Assembly (NCBI RefSeq): GCF_016745505.1
Contig: NZ_JAERUC010000187.1
Span: 1 to 49,258, forward strand
Source: Streptomyces silvae
GTDB lineage: Bacteria; Actinomycetota; Actinomycetes; Streptomycetales; Streptomycetaceae
Direction of reading: 5' to 3'
Length of the DNA: 49,258 nucleotides
A model generated the notes under the pieces. The model had not been told where the DNA came from, did no database searches, and saw nothing but the letters and a program-made list of their open reading frames with translations. Positions 1 to 6,818 of the stretch are shown piece by piece. Position 1 is the first letter of the stretch. Every line of letters starts with the position of its first letter. The translations under genes were made by a program, and so were the position numbers.

Positions 1-1739
1 TCCTGTGGTCGCTGTGGGCGCTGTTCTTCGGGACGGCCGGGATGCCGGGCATGACGCACCCCTTCGAGTTCACGATCAGCCGGGGCGACGGGGCGGGGAA
101 CATCTATCTGGAGGCCGCCGCCGGAGTCACGGCCTTCATCCTGGCCGGCCGGTACTTCGAGGCCCGCTCCAAGCGCAAGGCGGGCGCGGCCCTCAAGGCG
201 CTCATGGAGCTGGGGGCCAAGGAGGTCACCGTGGTGCGCGAGGGCCGTGAGGTCACCCTGCCCACCTCCGCCCTCCGGGTGGGCGACCGCTTCCTGGTCC
301 GCCCCGGCGAGAAGATCGCCACGGACGGGACCGTGGTCGAGGGCTCCTCCGCCGTCGACGTGTCGATGCTCAGCGGTGAGTCGGTTCCCGTCGAGGTCTC
401 CGCCGGTGACCCCGTCACCGGGGCGACCCTCAACGCGGGCGGCCGCCTGGTCGTCGAGGCGACCAGGGTCGGCTCCGACACCCAGCTGGCCCGGATGGCC
501 ACGCTCGTGGAGGAGGCCCAGAGCGGCAAGGCCGCCGCGCAGCGCCTGGCCGACAGGATCTCCGCGGTGTTCGTGCCGGTCGTCATCGGGCTGGCGCTCG
601 CCACCCTCGGCTTCTGGCTCGGTTCGGGCGCCGGGCTCACCGCGGCCTTCACCGCCGCCGTCGCCGTGCTGATCATCGCCTGCCCCTGCGCCCTGGGGCT
701 GGCGACGCCCACCGCCCTGCTGGTCGGCACGGGACGCGGTGCCCAGCTCGGCATCCTGATCAAGGGTCCTGAGGTCCTGGAGAACACCCGCAGGGCCGAC
801 ACGATCCTCCTCGACAAGACGGGCACCGTCACCACGGGCCGGATGACCCTGCTGAAGGTCCACGCCGCCGGGACCACGGACGAGGCCGAAGTGCTGCGCC
901 TGGCCGGTGCGTTGGAGCACTCGTCCGAACACCCGATCGCCCGGGCCGTCGCCGAGGGGGCCGCCGCGAGGGTGGGCGCGCTGCCCACGCCCGAGGACTT
1001 CGCCAACGTCCCCGGGCTCGGTGTCCAGGGCGTGGTCGAGGGCCACGCGGTGCTCGTCGGCCGCGAGAAGCTGCTGGCCGAGTGGGCCATCGGACTCCCC
1101 GAGGAGCTCGGGGAGGCGAAGGACCTGGCCGAGAGGAACGGGCGCACCGTGATCGCGGTCGCCTGGGACGGCGAGGCGCGCGCGGTCCTGGAGGTCGCCG
1201 ACGCGGTCAAGGACACCAGCGCCGATGCGGTCCGGCGGCTGCGCGCCCTCGGACTGACGCCCGTCCTGCTGACCGGCGACAACAAGGCGGTCGCCGAGTC
1301 CGTCGCGGCCGAGGTCGGCATCGACCAGGTCATCGCCGAGGTCATGCCGCAGGACAAGGCCGAGGTCGTCCGCAAGCTCCAGGCGGAAGGGCGCACCGTC
1401 GCGATGGTCGGCGACGGGGTCAACGACGCCGCGGCGCTCGCCCAGGCCGACCTGGGCCTGTCCATGGGGACGGGCACGGACGCCGCGATCGAGGCCGGCG
1501 ACCTGACGCTCGTACGGGGGGACCTGAGGGTGGCCGCCGACGCGATCCGGCTCTCCCGCCGGACGCTGGGCACGATCCGGTCGAACCTCTTCTGGGCCTT
1601 CGCCTACAACGTGGCCGCCCTGCCGCTCGCGGCAGCCGGCCTGCTCAACCCCATGATCGCGGGGGCGGCCATGGCCTTCTCGTCGGTCTTCGTCGTCGGC
1701 AACAGCCTCCGCCTGCGCGGCTTCCGCGCCGCCGGCTGA
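1..1739 (+). CDS. copA: Copper-translocating P1B-type ATPase, 5' end outside window
   Basis: This is the C-terminal two thirds of a heavy-metal pump that uses ATP to export Cu(I) across the cytoplasmic membrane. The reading frame is open from base 3, so the N-terminal metal-binding domain and first helices lie upstream of the window. Visible motifs are the actuator (SGES near 373), the transmembrane CPC metal site (CPCALGLATP, about 681-710), the phosphorylation site DKTGT (about 814), the HP locus (SSEHPIARA), and the hinge GDGVND (about 1411). Helix 7 has YN and helix 8 has MxxSS, which with CPC is the signature of the Cu(I) P1B-1 group. A hairpin terminator follows. No regulator or copper chaperone is visible in the window; one may sit upstream. 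The family call is secure and Cu rather than another soft metal is very likely. Confidence 0.95.
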   Translation, partial: LWSLWALFFGTAGMPGMTHPFEFTISRGDGAGNIYLEAAAGVTAFILAGRYFEARSKRKAGAALKALMELGAKEVTVVREGREVTLPTSALRVGDRFLVRPGEKIATDGTVVEGSSAVDVSMLSGESVPVEVSAGDPVTGATLNAGGRLVVEATRVGSDTQLARMATLVEEAQSGKAAAQRLADRISAVFVPVVIGLALATLGFWLGSGAGLTAAFTAAVAVLIIACPCALGLATPTALLVGTGRGAQLGILIKGPEVLENTRRADTILLDKTGTVTTGRMTLLKVHAAGTTDEAEVLRLAGALEHSSEHPIARAVAEGAAARVGALPTPEDFANVPGLGVQGVVEGHAVLVGREKLLAEWAIGLPEELGEAKDLAERNGRTVIAVAWDGEARAVLEVADAVKDTSADAVRRLRALGLTPVLLTGDNKAVAESVAAEVGIDQVIAEVMPQDKAEVVRKLQAEGRTVAMVGDGVNDAAALAQADLGLSMGTGTDAAIEAGDLTLVRGDLRVAADAIRLSRRTLGTIRSNLFWAFAYNVAALPLAAAGLLNPMIAGAAMAFSSVFVVGNSLRLRGFRAAG

Positions 1740-1782
1740 GGCGGCGCCCGTGCCCACGGATCCGGGCCCGCCGCTTCCCTCG

Positions 1783-1818
1783 GACCGGGTCCCCCCCCAG
1801 CAGGGCGGGGGCCCGGTC
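1783..1818 (+). terminator. Hairpin terminator after copA
   Basis: GACCGGG plus a C-run (1783-1795) pairs with a G-run plus CCCGGTC (1807-1818) with one bulged T. There is no U-tract, as is usual for GC-rich actinobacterial terminators. It ends the copA transcript just before the next promoter. Confidence 0.6.
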
Positions 1819-1824
1819 AAAGGG

Positions 1825-1830
1825 TAGGTT
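1825..1830 (+). promoter_or_regulatory. -10 box of a probable leaderless transcript
   Basis: TAGGTT lies exactly 7 bases before the GTG at 1838, and no Shine-Dalgarno sequence is present, so transcription probably begins at or next to the start codon. No clear -35 was recognised. Confidence 0.4.
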
Positions 1831-1837
1831 CGGTGGC

Positions 1838-2290
1838 GTGGCCACTCTGCTGATCGTGCATCACACCCCGTCGCCCAACTGCCAGGCACTGTTCGAAGCG
1901 GTGGTCTCCGGCGCGACGACGGAGGACATCGAAGGCGTACGGGTCGTGCGGCGGGCAGCCCTCTCCGCCACGGCGTCCGACGTGCTGGAGGCCGACGGCT
2001 TCCTGCTCGGCACCCCGGCGAACCTGGGATACATGTCCGGCGCCCTGAAGCACTTCTTCGACCAGGTCTACTACCCGTGCCTGGACGCCACGAAGGGGCG
2101 GCCCTTCGGCTACTACGTGCACGGCGGCAACGACGTCACCGGCGCCGTACGGGGCATCGAGGCGATCACGACGGGCCTCGGATGGCGACGCGCGGCCGAC
2201 GCCGTGACCGTCACGGGTGAGCCGGGCAAGGCCGACACCGAGGCGTGCTGGGAACTGGGGGCGACCCTCGCCGCCGGCCTGATGGAGTGA
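1838..2290 (+). CDS. Flavodoxin-like / NAD(P)H-dependent FMN reductase family protein
   Basis: A 150-residue single-domain protein of the flavodoxin fold. It opens with a beta strand followed by HHTPSPNC, the position of the FMN-phosphate loop, and has the G-T-P-A-N-L-G-Y-M-S-G loop (about residues 60-72) that in this family contacts the flavin ring, followed by KHFFDQVYY. It probably binds FMN and transfers electrons or reduces a quinone or nitro compound; the substrate cannot be read from sequence. The open frame extends far upstream inside copA, but the GTG at 1838 gives the natural N-terminus (MATLLIVHH) and sits 7 bases after a -10 box, so a leaderless start is favoured. It stands alone between the copA terminator and the convergent HTH-TOBE gene. 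Confidence 0.8.
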   Translation: MATLLIVHHTPSPNCQALFEAVVSGATTEDIEGVRVVRRAALSATASDVLEADGFLLGTPANLGYMSGALKHFFDQVYYPCLDATKGRPFGYYVHGGNDVTGAVRGIEAITTGLGWRRAADAVTVTGEPGKADTEACWELGATLAAGLME

Positions 2291-2346
2291 CACCCCTGGA
2301 CGGGTCGCCCGTGTGCACGGGGCGCCCGTACGGGGGAGCCGGACAT

Positions 2347-2418
2347 CCCCGGCCGCTTCCACGACAGCCGTACGACGGCCCCGGCCGCCTTTCCCGACAG
2401 CCGTACGAAGGTCCCCGG
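2347..2418. repeat. Imperfect 32-34 bp tandem repeat in a convergent intergenic gap
   Basis: Two copies of a unit beginning CCCCGGCCGC and ending CGACAGCCGTACGA start at 2347 and 2379, and a third copy starts at 2413 but is cut short at CCCCGG. The repeat lies between two convergent genes. No function is evident; it may have arisen by slippage. Confidence 0.7.
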
Positions 2419-2432
2419 CGGCGGGTGCCGCG

Positions 2433-2837
2433 TCAGGCTCGGTCGATGTGCACGCTGGTCGACTTCACCCGGGCCGTGGCCTGGATGCCGACCTCCAGCC
2501 CCAGCTCCTCCACGGCTTCCCGGGTCAGCAGCGAGACGAGGCGGTGCGGGCCGGCCTGGATCTCGACCTGGGCCGCCACGTCACCGAGCTTCACGGCCGT
2601 GACGATGCCCGGGAAGGCGTTGCGGGCCGAGGTGTAGGAGGCCTCCTCGTCGCCGCCGCCGCTCTGGCCGACCTCGATCGAGAACGCCGCCAGATCACGG
2701 CCGTCGATGAGGCGGCGCCCGCTCTCGTCCCGATGGGTCGCCACCCGGCCGGCGTCCGCCCAGCGTCGTGCGGTGTCCGGGCTGACGCCGAGGAGGCGCG
2801 CGGCCTGCCCGATGGTGTAGGTCTGCATGCGTGACAT
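2433..2837 (-). CDS. HTH (excisionase/MerR-like) plus TOBE-domain regulator, probable molybdate-responsive
   Basis: A 134-residue protein with two parts. Residues about 5-55 form a MerR/excisionase-type helix-turn-helix (YTIGQAARLLGVSPDTARRWADAGR). The C-terminal 65 residues form a TOBE/Mop domain (SARNAFPGIVTAVKLGDVAAQVEIQAG) that in related proteins binds molybdate or tungstate oxyanions. The arrangement is like a compact ModE and suggests a regulator or molybdenum store. No modABC transporter genes lie beside it here, so the oxyanion link is inference from domain content. The start chosen (MSRMQTY) follows a GGGAGA-like sequence; the ATG four codons later would also work. An inverted repeat upstream may be its own operator. 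Confidence 0.82.
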   Translation of the reverse strand: MSRMQTYTIGQAARLLGVSPDTARRWADAGRVATHRDESGRRLIDGRDLAAFSIEVGQSGGGDEEASYTSARNAFPGIVTAVKLGDVAAQVEIQAGPHRLVSLLTREAVEELGLEVGIQATARVKSTSVHIDRA

Positions 2838-2853
2838 GCTAGGGGATTCTCCC

Positions 2854-2892
2854 GCATCTGCAAGCTTTATTCGTGTAATTCCTTGCATTTGC
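2854..2892 (-). promoter_or_regulatory. Inverted repeat upstream of the HTH-TOBE gene, candidate operator
   Basis: GCATCTGCAAG (2854-2864) and CTTGCATTTGC (2882-2892) form an 11-base inverted repeat with 9 matches and a 17-base AT-rich gap that should contain the promoter. Its position 17-55 bases upstream of the start suits autoregulation. Confidence 0.4.
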
Positions 2893-2976
2893 AGGCCTTG
2901 ACGAGAGTGGGAATCTCCGACGCGGTATCCGGGCAGGGCGGGCGCCGGTGGCGTGTCGACTGCCCGCGGAGCCCGC

Positions 2977-3207
2977 TCAGCGCGGCTTCCAGGTGAGCTT
3001 GCCGCCGCCCACCCAGCGGACGACCGCCGGGTCGTCGAGGTCATGGATCCGAATTCCGGCCGCGGAGGCGGCGATGAGGACATCCGTCATGTCGGTCGCG
3101 CTTCCGATCACCTCTCCGTCGATCTCCACGATGCGGAAGGGCGGATCCCCGGGCTGAACGGGCAGGACGGTGATCCGGGGCGCTGCGGGGTGGGGGCTTT
3201 CAGTCAT
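2977..3207 (-). CDS. Hypothetical protein, 76 aa
   Basis: A short protein of unknown function: proline-rich N-terminus, then a compact beta-rich body (RIVEIDGEVIGSATDMTDVL, then IHDLDDPAVVRWVGGGK). Codon use has the high GC3 of its neighbours and the start (MTESPHP) is the only sensible one. It reads in the same direction as the HTH-TOBE gene, 139 bases upstream of that start, so the two are probably separate transcripts. I recognise the general look of small conserved Streptomyces proteins but no named family. Confidence 0.6.
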   Translation of the reverse strand: MTESPHPAAPRITVLPVQPGDPPFRIVEIDGEVIGSATDMTDVLIAASAAGIRIHDLDDPAVVRWVGGGKLTWKPR

Positions 3208-3374
3208 AGGCGAATCGGTTCCACGCGGACGCTCCCGGTATGCCCGACGGCATCAACTGTGAGTCGTATGCCCGGTTTGCGGTGGTTTTCTTAAATTAAT
3301 CCCGTAATCCATAAAAGGCCATTTCGTGTGACCTGAGGCCTTCGCGCGGGAGCAAATCGCCTGAATCGGACTCA

Positions 3375-3388
3375 GTGACCAGCGTCAC
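3375..3388 (+). promoter_or_regulatory. Crp-type operator upstream of the wall-hydrolase gene
   Basis: GTGACCAGCGTCAC is an exact match to the Streptomyces Crp motif GTG-N6-GNCAC and is a perfect GTGAC/GTCAC dyad. It lies about 210 bases before the riboswitch. The rest of the 3208-3585 gap is unusually AT-rich and holds no credible gene; a 64-residue ORF at 3452-3646 overlaps the riboswitch and is rejected. Crp control is known for the muralytic rpfA gene in Streptomyces; applying it to this paralogue is inference. Confidence 0.5.
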
Positions 3389-3487
3389 CTTATGCGCCCC
3401 CGACGCCCGGGTGCGGCAGTCGGTTCCCTTCTGTGCCAAGAGATGTGACGGATGCGATGTGGGGTGGATTACATGAATTCACGAGAA

Positions 3488-3514
3488 TTGATCTTGCAAA
3501 TGAATTGTGATCAA
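3488..3514. repeat. TTGATC/GATCAA inverted repeat in the AT-rich leader region
   Basis: TTGATC (3488-3493) and GATCAA (3509-3514) form a perfect 6-base dyad separated by 15 AT-rich bases, in the promoter region of the wall-hydrolase gene. It may be a protein-binding site; no factor can be named. Confidence 0.35.
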
Positions 3515-3585
3515 CGAACCAGGCTTGTTCCTTTCCCTATTTCTCGCCTACGGTCACCATCACTCCGGGCGGAACGCCGAATCCT

Positions 3586-3752
3586 GCCGCCGTCCGGTTA
3601 CCCGACCGACCACTTCTCGTACGGCAGGAGCGGGGGACCCAAGTAAGCGCCGATCCGGTTTCCGGAGCGGCTCGGGGTGAAGTCGCATTCGCATGCGGCC
3701 GGGCATCTCCAGCCCGAACCCGACAGCTCACTTCGCAGGCGACGGAGAGGAA
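3586..3752 (+). ncRNA. Cyclic di-AMP (ydaO/yuaA) riboswitch
   Basis: The region carries the recognisable conserved blocks of the ydaO-yuaA RNA in order: GGAGCGGGGGACCCAA (about 3627-3642), GGGGTGAAGTC (about 3674-3684), CCGGGCATCTCC (about 3699-3710) and GAACCCGACAGCTCA (about 3716-3730). The ends close as a P1 helix: CCGTC (3590-3594) with GACGG (3741-3745). The Shine-Dalgarno AGAGGAA follows P1 directly, 8 bases before the ATG. This class binds c-di-AMP and usually turns off wall-hydrolase or potassium/osmolyte genes, which fits the downstream gene. Confidence 0.93.
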
Positions 3753-3758
3753 TTCAGC

Positions 3759-4607
3759 ATGCCCGAAAATGGTAAGCACCGTCGTTTCAGGACCAGTTCG
3801 CTGACTCGCGGCATCATCGCCGTGACCACGGGTGGAGCCGCCCTGGCCCTCCCCGTGATCGGCGCGACCAGTGCCTTCGCGGCCCCGGCCCAGCCGGTCG
3901 CCGTCGAAAAGGCCGCGACCTCGACTGCCGCGACCGGCAAGGGAATTGCCGCGCAGAAGTCCAAGTCCGGCTCGTATTCCGTGGTCGTGGGTGACACCCT
4001 TGCGAAGATCGCTCGGGAGCATTCCGTGAACGGTGGCTGGAAGGCCCTGTACGAGGCCAACGAGAAGGCCGTCGGCGGAAACCCCGACCTGATTCACCCC
4101 GGTCTCAAGCTGACCCTCGGCGGCAAGGCCGAGAACAAGTCCGCGGACAAGGCCGAGTCCAAGTCCTCCGACCGCGCCGAGCAGAGCGCCGACCGCGCCG
4201 ACCGCTCGGAGCGCACGAGCACCTCCCTCGCCGCGGAGGGCGCGCCCGCCGCCGAAGCCGCTCCTGCCGCCGAGCCGGTCGCGTACACGAACGACCTCGA
4301 CGGCTGGATCAAGGAGTCGCTCGCCGTCATGGCCGAGCACGGCATCCCCGGCAGCTACGAGGGCATCCACCGCAACATCATCCGCGAGTCCGCGGGCAAC
4401 CCCCAGGCCATCAACAACTGGGACATCAACGCGATCAACGGCGTCCCGTCGAAGGGCCTCCTGCAGGTCATCGACCCGACCTTCCAGGCCTACCACGTGC
4501 CCGGTACGTCGATGGACAGCTACGACCCGGTCGCCAACATCACGGCCGCGTGCAACTACGCGGCTGACAAGTACGGCTCCATCGACAACGTCTTCGGGGC
4601 CTACTGA
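3759..4607 (+). CDS. Secreted LysM plus transglycosylase-like cell-wall hydrolase
   Basis: A 282-residue exported peptidoglycan-active protein. Residues 1-42 are a twin-basic-like signal peptide (KHRRFRTSS, hydrophobic stretch, cleavage near SAFAAPA). Residues about 70-120 are a LysM glycan-binding domain (YSVVVGDTLAKIA, then NPDLIHPGLKL). Residues 121-175 are a charged K/S/D/A then Ala/Pro linker. Residues about 178-282 form a small lysozyme-like SLT domain with the likely catalytic Glu210 (RESAGNP) and SKGLLQVIDPTFQAY. It resembles the Streptomyces SwlA-type and Rpf-like hydrolases that act in germination and outgrowth. Expression is probably gated by c-di-AMP through the leader riboswitch and possibly by Crp. 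A very strong terminator follows, so it is monocistronic. The ATG was chosen for its Shine-Dalgarno and intact signal peptide. Confidence 0.9.
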   Translation: MPENGKHRRFRTSSLTRGIIAVTTGGAALALPVIGATSAFAAPAQPVAVEKAATSTAATGKGIAAQKSKSGSYSVVVGDTLAKIAREHSVNGGWKALYEANEKAVGGNPDLIHPGLKLTLGGKAENKSADKAESKSSDRAEQSADRADRSERTSTSLAAEGAPAAEAAPAAEPVAYTNDLDGWIKESLAVMAEHGIPGSYEGIHRNIIRESAGNPQAINNWDINAINGVPSKGLLQVIDPTFQAYHVPGTSMDSYDPVANITAACNYAADKYGSIDNVFGAY

Positions 4608-4662
4608 GTCCTCGCGGAGACGGGACCACTGACGCACGGGCGTGTGACAGAGGCACAGCAGT

Positions 4663-4711
4663 GACGGGTGGTGCGGGTTCGGCGGAACCCGCACCACCCG
4701 TCGTCCGTTTT
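4663..4711 (+). terminator. Strong intrinsic terminator after the wall-hydrolase gene
   Basis: An 18-bp perfect stem (4663-4680 with 4685-4702) with a GGCG loop, followed shortly by TTTT (4708-4711). This is the most convincing terminator of the window. Confidence 0.9.
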
Positions 4712-4827
4712 CACGGCGCCCTGCGGTCGTACGGAGTGGCGCTCCCGGAGCCGTGCTCACCGCCTCCCGCGCGCCCGGGGCTTCCCGCCACGCCGTCACG
4801 CCCGCCGACAGGCCGGGCGGAACCCGG

Positions 4828-4861
4828 TTGACTGGTCTCGTACAGGTTCGTCGTCCATACT
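4828..4861 (+). promoter_or_regulatory. Probable leaderless promoter of the 4869 gene
   Basis: CATACT (4856-4861) lies 7 bases before the GTG at 4869 and there is no Shine-Dalgarno. TTGACT occurs at 4828-4833 but the 22-base spacing is too long for a standard sigma-70 -35 element. The same arrangement is seen before hen1. Confidence 0.4.
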
Positions 4862-4868
4862 GCCCGCC

Positions 4869-5456
4869 GTGGAGCAGCGCATAGATTCGAACACCAAGCC
4901 CGAGTTCGCCGCGGGGACAGACCCGGCGTACATCCCCGGCCTGACGGCCCCTGCCCCCGCGCGGACGGAGGCGGAAGCGGAAGCGGAGAAGGCGGCGTCC
5001 CGGAAGGCCGGGCAGGCCGACGAGGCCCCGGAGGTCGATGCCGCGGACGTGCTCGCCCCGGAGACGGCCGAGGAGCCCGAGGACGCGGTCCCGGCCGACG
5101 ACGAGGCCCCCGAGGACGCTGTCCCGGCCGGCGAGGCCGCCCCCGAAGCCGCCCGCGAGGGCGCGGGCGCCGAGGACGGTCCCGTCTTCGAGGTCAGCGA
5201 CCGGCGCGGGTCCATCCGGGTGGACGCCGAAGGTGTCCGCTTCCGGCTCGACGACCAGGAGGCCGAGTTCGACTGGGCCGAGATCGGCGCGGTCGAGGTC
5301 AAGACCGGCCGCTTCGGCCGCCGGTTCACCGTGACCGTCCACCTGTCCAGCCGCCGGTGGTTCAACGCCGAGGTCGAGGCCGGGTCCCGCGGAGACCTCA
5401 AGACATGGACGGCCGAGCTCGACGAGGCGCTGGACGCCCACTTCGAAGAGGCCTGA
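4869..5456 (+). CDS. Hypothetical protein with acidic Ala-rich N-terminus and conserved C-terminal domain
   Basis: A 195-residue cytosolic protein. The first 100 residues are low-complexity Ala/Glu/Pro with imperfect repeats (DAVPADDEAPEDAVPAGEA). The last 90 residues form a compact beta-rich domain (VFEVSDRRGSIRVDAEGVRF, EFDWAEIGAVEVKTGRFGRRFTVTVHL, ending in a helix) that looks like a small PH-like fold, though this is only an impression. No function is recognised. The open frame runs upstream to 4668, but the GTG at 4869 is preceded by a -10 box at leaderless spacing and by the terminator of the previous gene. The gene ends at a bidirectional hairpin. Confidence 0.7.
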   Translation: MEQRIDSNTKPEFAAGTDPAYIPGLTAPAPARTEAEAEAEKAASRKAGQADEAPEVDAADVLAPETAEEPEDAVPADDEAPEDAVPAGEAAPEAAREGAGAEDGPVFEVSDRRGSIRVDAEGVRFRLDDQEAEFDWAEIGAVEVKTGRFGRRFTVTVHLSSRRWFNAEVEAGSRGDLKTWTAELDEALDAHFEEA

Positions 5457-5469
5457 CCCCACGGCCGCA

Positions 5470-5506
5470 GCCGCGCACCGGGCCGTCCGCCGGCCCGGTG
5501 CGCGGC
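5470..5506. terminator. Bidirectional hairpin between convergent genes
   Basis: A 15-bp perfect GC stem (5470-5484 with 5492-5506) and a 7-base loop, lying between the stop codons of two convergent genes. No U-tract on either strand. Confidence 0.75.
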
Positions 5507-5519
5507 ATGCCGTGAGGCC

Positions 5520-6413
5520 TCAGGCCCCGGCAGCCGTACCGAGCACCACCGACCGCGTCAGATGGCGCGGCCGGTCCGGGTCCAGCCCCCGGGCCGCCGC
5601 CCGGGCGATCGCCAGCCGCTGCACCCGCACCAGATCGGCCAGCGGGTCCAGTCCGCTCTCCACCCAGCGCGCCCCGGTCGCCAGCACCTGCTCCCGCAGC
5701 CCCTCCGGAGCGGCGCCGAACATCCAGGTCGCCGTCCCGGCCGTGGCGATGCTGATGGGGCCGTGGCGGTACTCCATCGCCGGATACGACTCGGTCCAGG
5801 AGAGGGACGCCTCCTTCATCTTCAGCGCCGCCTCGTTGGCGAGCCCGACCGTCCAGCCGCGCCCCAGGAAGCTGAACTGGGTGCAGTCCAGCAGCCCTTC
5901 GGGCAGCGGTTCCGCCAGGGCGGTCTCCGCGTCCCGTACGACGTCCTCGGTGTGCAGCCCGAGATGGGCGCGGAACAGGGTCAGGGCGGTGGTCGCGAAC
6001 CTCGTCTGGACCACGGACCGTTCGTCGGCGAAGTCCAGGACGACCAGGTCGTCGGCCGCCTCCCTCACCGGGGTCTCCGGGTCGGCGGTCACGGCGACGG
6101 TCCGGGTGGTGCCCCGCAGCCGGGACAGCAGTGCGAGGACCTCCGTCGTCGTGCCCGACCGGGTCAGCGCGACGACCCGGTCGTAGGAGCGCCCGAAGGG
6201 GAACTCCGAGGCGGCGTACGCGTCCGACTCGCCCTGGCCGGACTCCTCGCGGAGCGAGGCGTAGGCCTGGGCCATGTAGTACGACGTGCCGCAGCCGACG
6301 ACGGCGACGCGCTCACCGGCGGCGGGCAGGGCCGCACTCCGGTCGACGGCCACCTCTGCGGCGCGGCGCCAGCACTCGGGCTGCCCGGCTGTCTCTGTCT
6401 CGACATGCGACAT
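5520..6413 (-). CDS. SIS-domain sugar-phosphate isomerase-like protein (GlmS/AgaS-type)
   Basis: A 297-residue protein made of two SIS (sugar isomerase) folds. The first has VVGCGTSYYMAQAYASL and LTRSGTTTEVL (the Ser/Thr-rich phosphosugar loop), the second has FLGRGWTVGLANEAALKMKEAS and the E-Y-R-H-G-P motif typical of GlmS isomerase halves. There is no glutaminase domain, so it is not a full GlmS; it more likely isomerises or deaminates an amino-sugar phosphate, or senses one. It is transcribed alone from the intergenic region at 6414-6818, convergent with the 4869 gene. The start (MSHVETET) is the first Met of the conserved reading frame. The exact substrate cannot be read from the sequence. 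Confidence 0.85.
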   Translation of the reverse strand: MSHVETETAGQPECWRRAAEVAVDRSAALPAAGERVAVVGCGTSYYMAQAYASLREESGQGESDAYAASEFPFGRSYDRVVALTRSGTTTEVLALLSRLRGTTRTVAVTADPETPVREAADDLVVLDFADERSVVQTRFATTALTLFRAHLGLHTEDVVRDAETALAEPLPEGLLDCTQFSFLGRGWTVGLANEAALKMKEASLSWTESYPAMEYRHGPISIATAGTATWMFGAAPEGLREQVLATGARWVESGLDPLADLVRVQRLAIARAAARGLDPDRPRHLTRSVVLGTAAGA

Positions 6414-6492
6414 GTCCGCACTCCGCTTCCGCTGCTGCTCGTGTCCGGTGAGGCGCGGGGGATGGAACCGACGCCTTCTTGTTCAATTCTGC

Positions 6493-6522
6493 ATGTTAGC
6501 GGGGTCAATCGAGCAAGAACAA
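6493..6522 (-). promoter_or_regulatory. Promoter and TTG-rich direct repeats upstream of the SIS gene
   Basis: On the minus strand TTGTTC (6517-6522) and TAACAT (6493-6498) are spaced 18 bases, a good sigma-70-like pair. The -35 lies in a run of TTG repeats (TTTGC, TTGTTC, TTGCTC, ATTGAC about every 6 bases, 6502-6527) of the kind bound by DeoR-family sugar regulators. The rest of the 405-base gap (6414-6818) holds no gene that I can support. Confidence 0.45.
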
Positions 6523-6806
6523 GCAAAGTGTTAACGCGCCCGTCATTCATGCGGCATCGGTTTTCGGCCATGCTCGGTGGGTAGTCGACTCGATCCGGTT
6601 CCCCCGCACCTGTGTGGGTATCCGTCGCGCCGTGCGGACTCGGCAACCGATATCCCGTACATCAGGCGGAAAATCCCCCGTGGTTCCCCTCCGCGGCAAC
6701 CCCGCACGGTCACCGGCCGACGACAGGCAGCCCGCGCAAGGGGTGATTTCAAGTCACCAGGAGCGCATATTGGCCGAGTTCGAACGCACGACCGGACCGT
6801 GGTCGG

Positions 6807-6812
6807 CATAAT
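6807..6812 (+). promoter_or_regulatory. -10 box of a probable leaderless transcript
   Basis: CATAAT ends 6 bases before the ATG at 6819 and there is no Shine-Dalgarno sequence, so the mRNA probably begins at the start codon. Confidence 0.5.
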
Positions 6813-6818
6813 CAGCGC

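Noticed and set aside
104..1573. 489-residue open frame antisense to copA
   Set aside because: Ser/Arg/Ala-rich mirror of the GC3-biased copA gene with no motifs; the plus strand has all P-type ATPase signatures.
3452..3646. 64-residue plus-strand frame in the wall-hydrolase leader
   Set aside because: It runs into the conserved riboswitch core, has no Shine-Dalgarno and lacks GC3 bias.
3537..5462. 641-residue minus-strand frame across the wall hydrolase and the next gene
   Set aside because: It runs through the riboswitch, the 18-bp terminator and two well-supported plus-strand genes, and has a low-complexity Gly/Arg/Val composition.
6414..6540. DasR (dre) site before the SIS gene
   Set aside because: No TGGTCTAGACCA-like sequence is present; the TTG-type repeats fit a DeoR-like site better.
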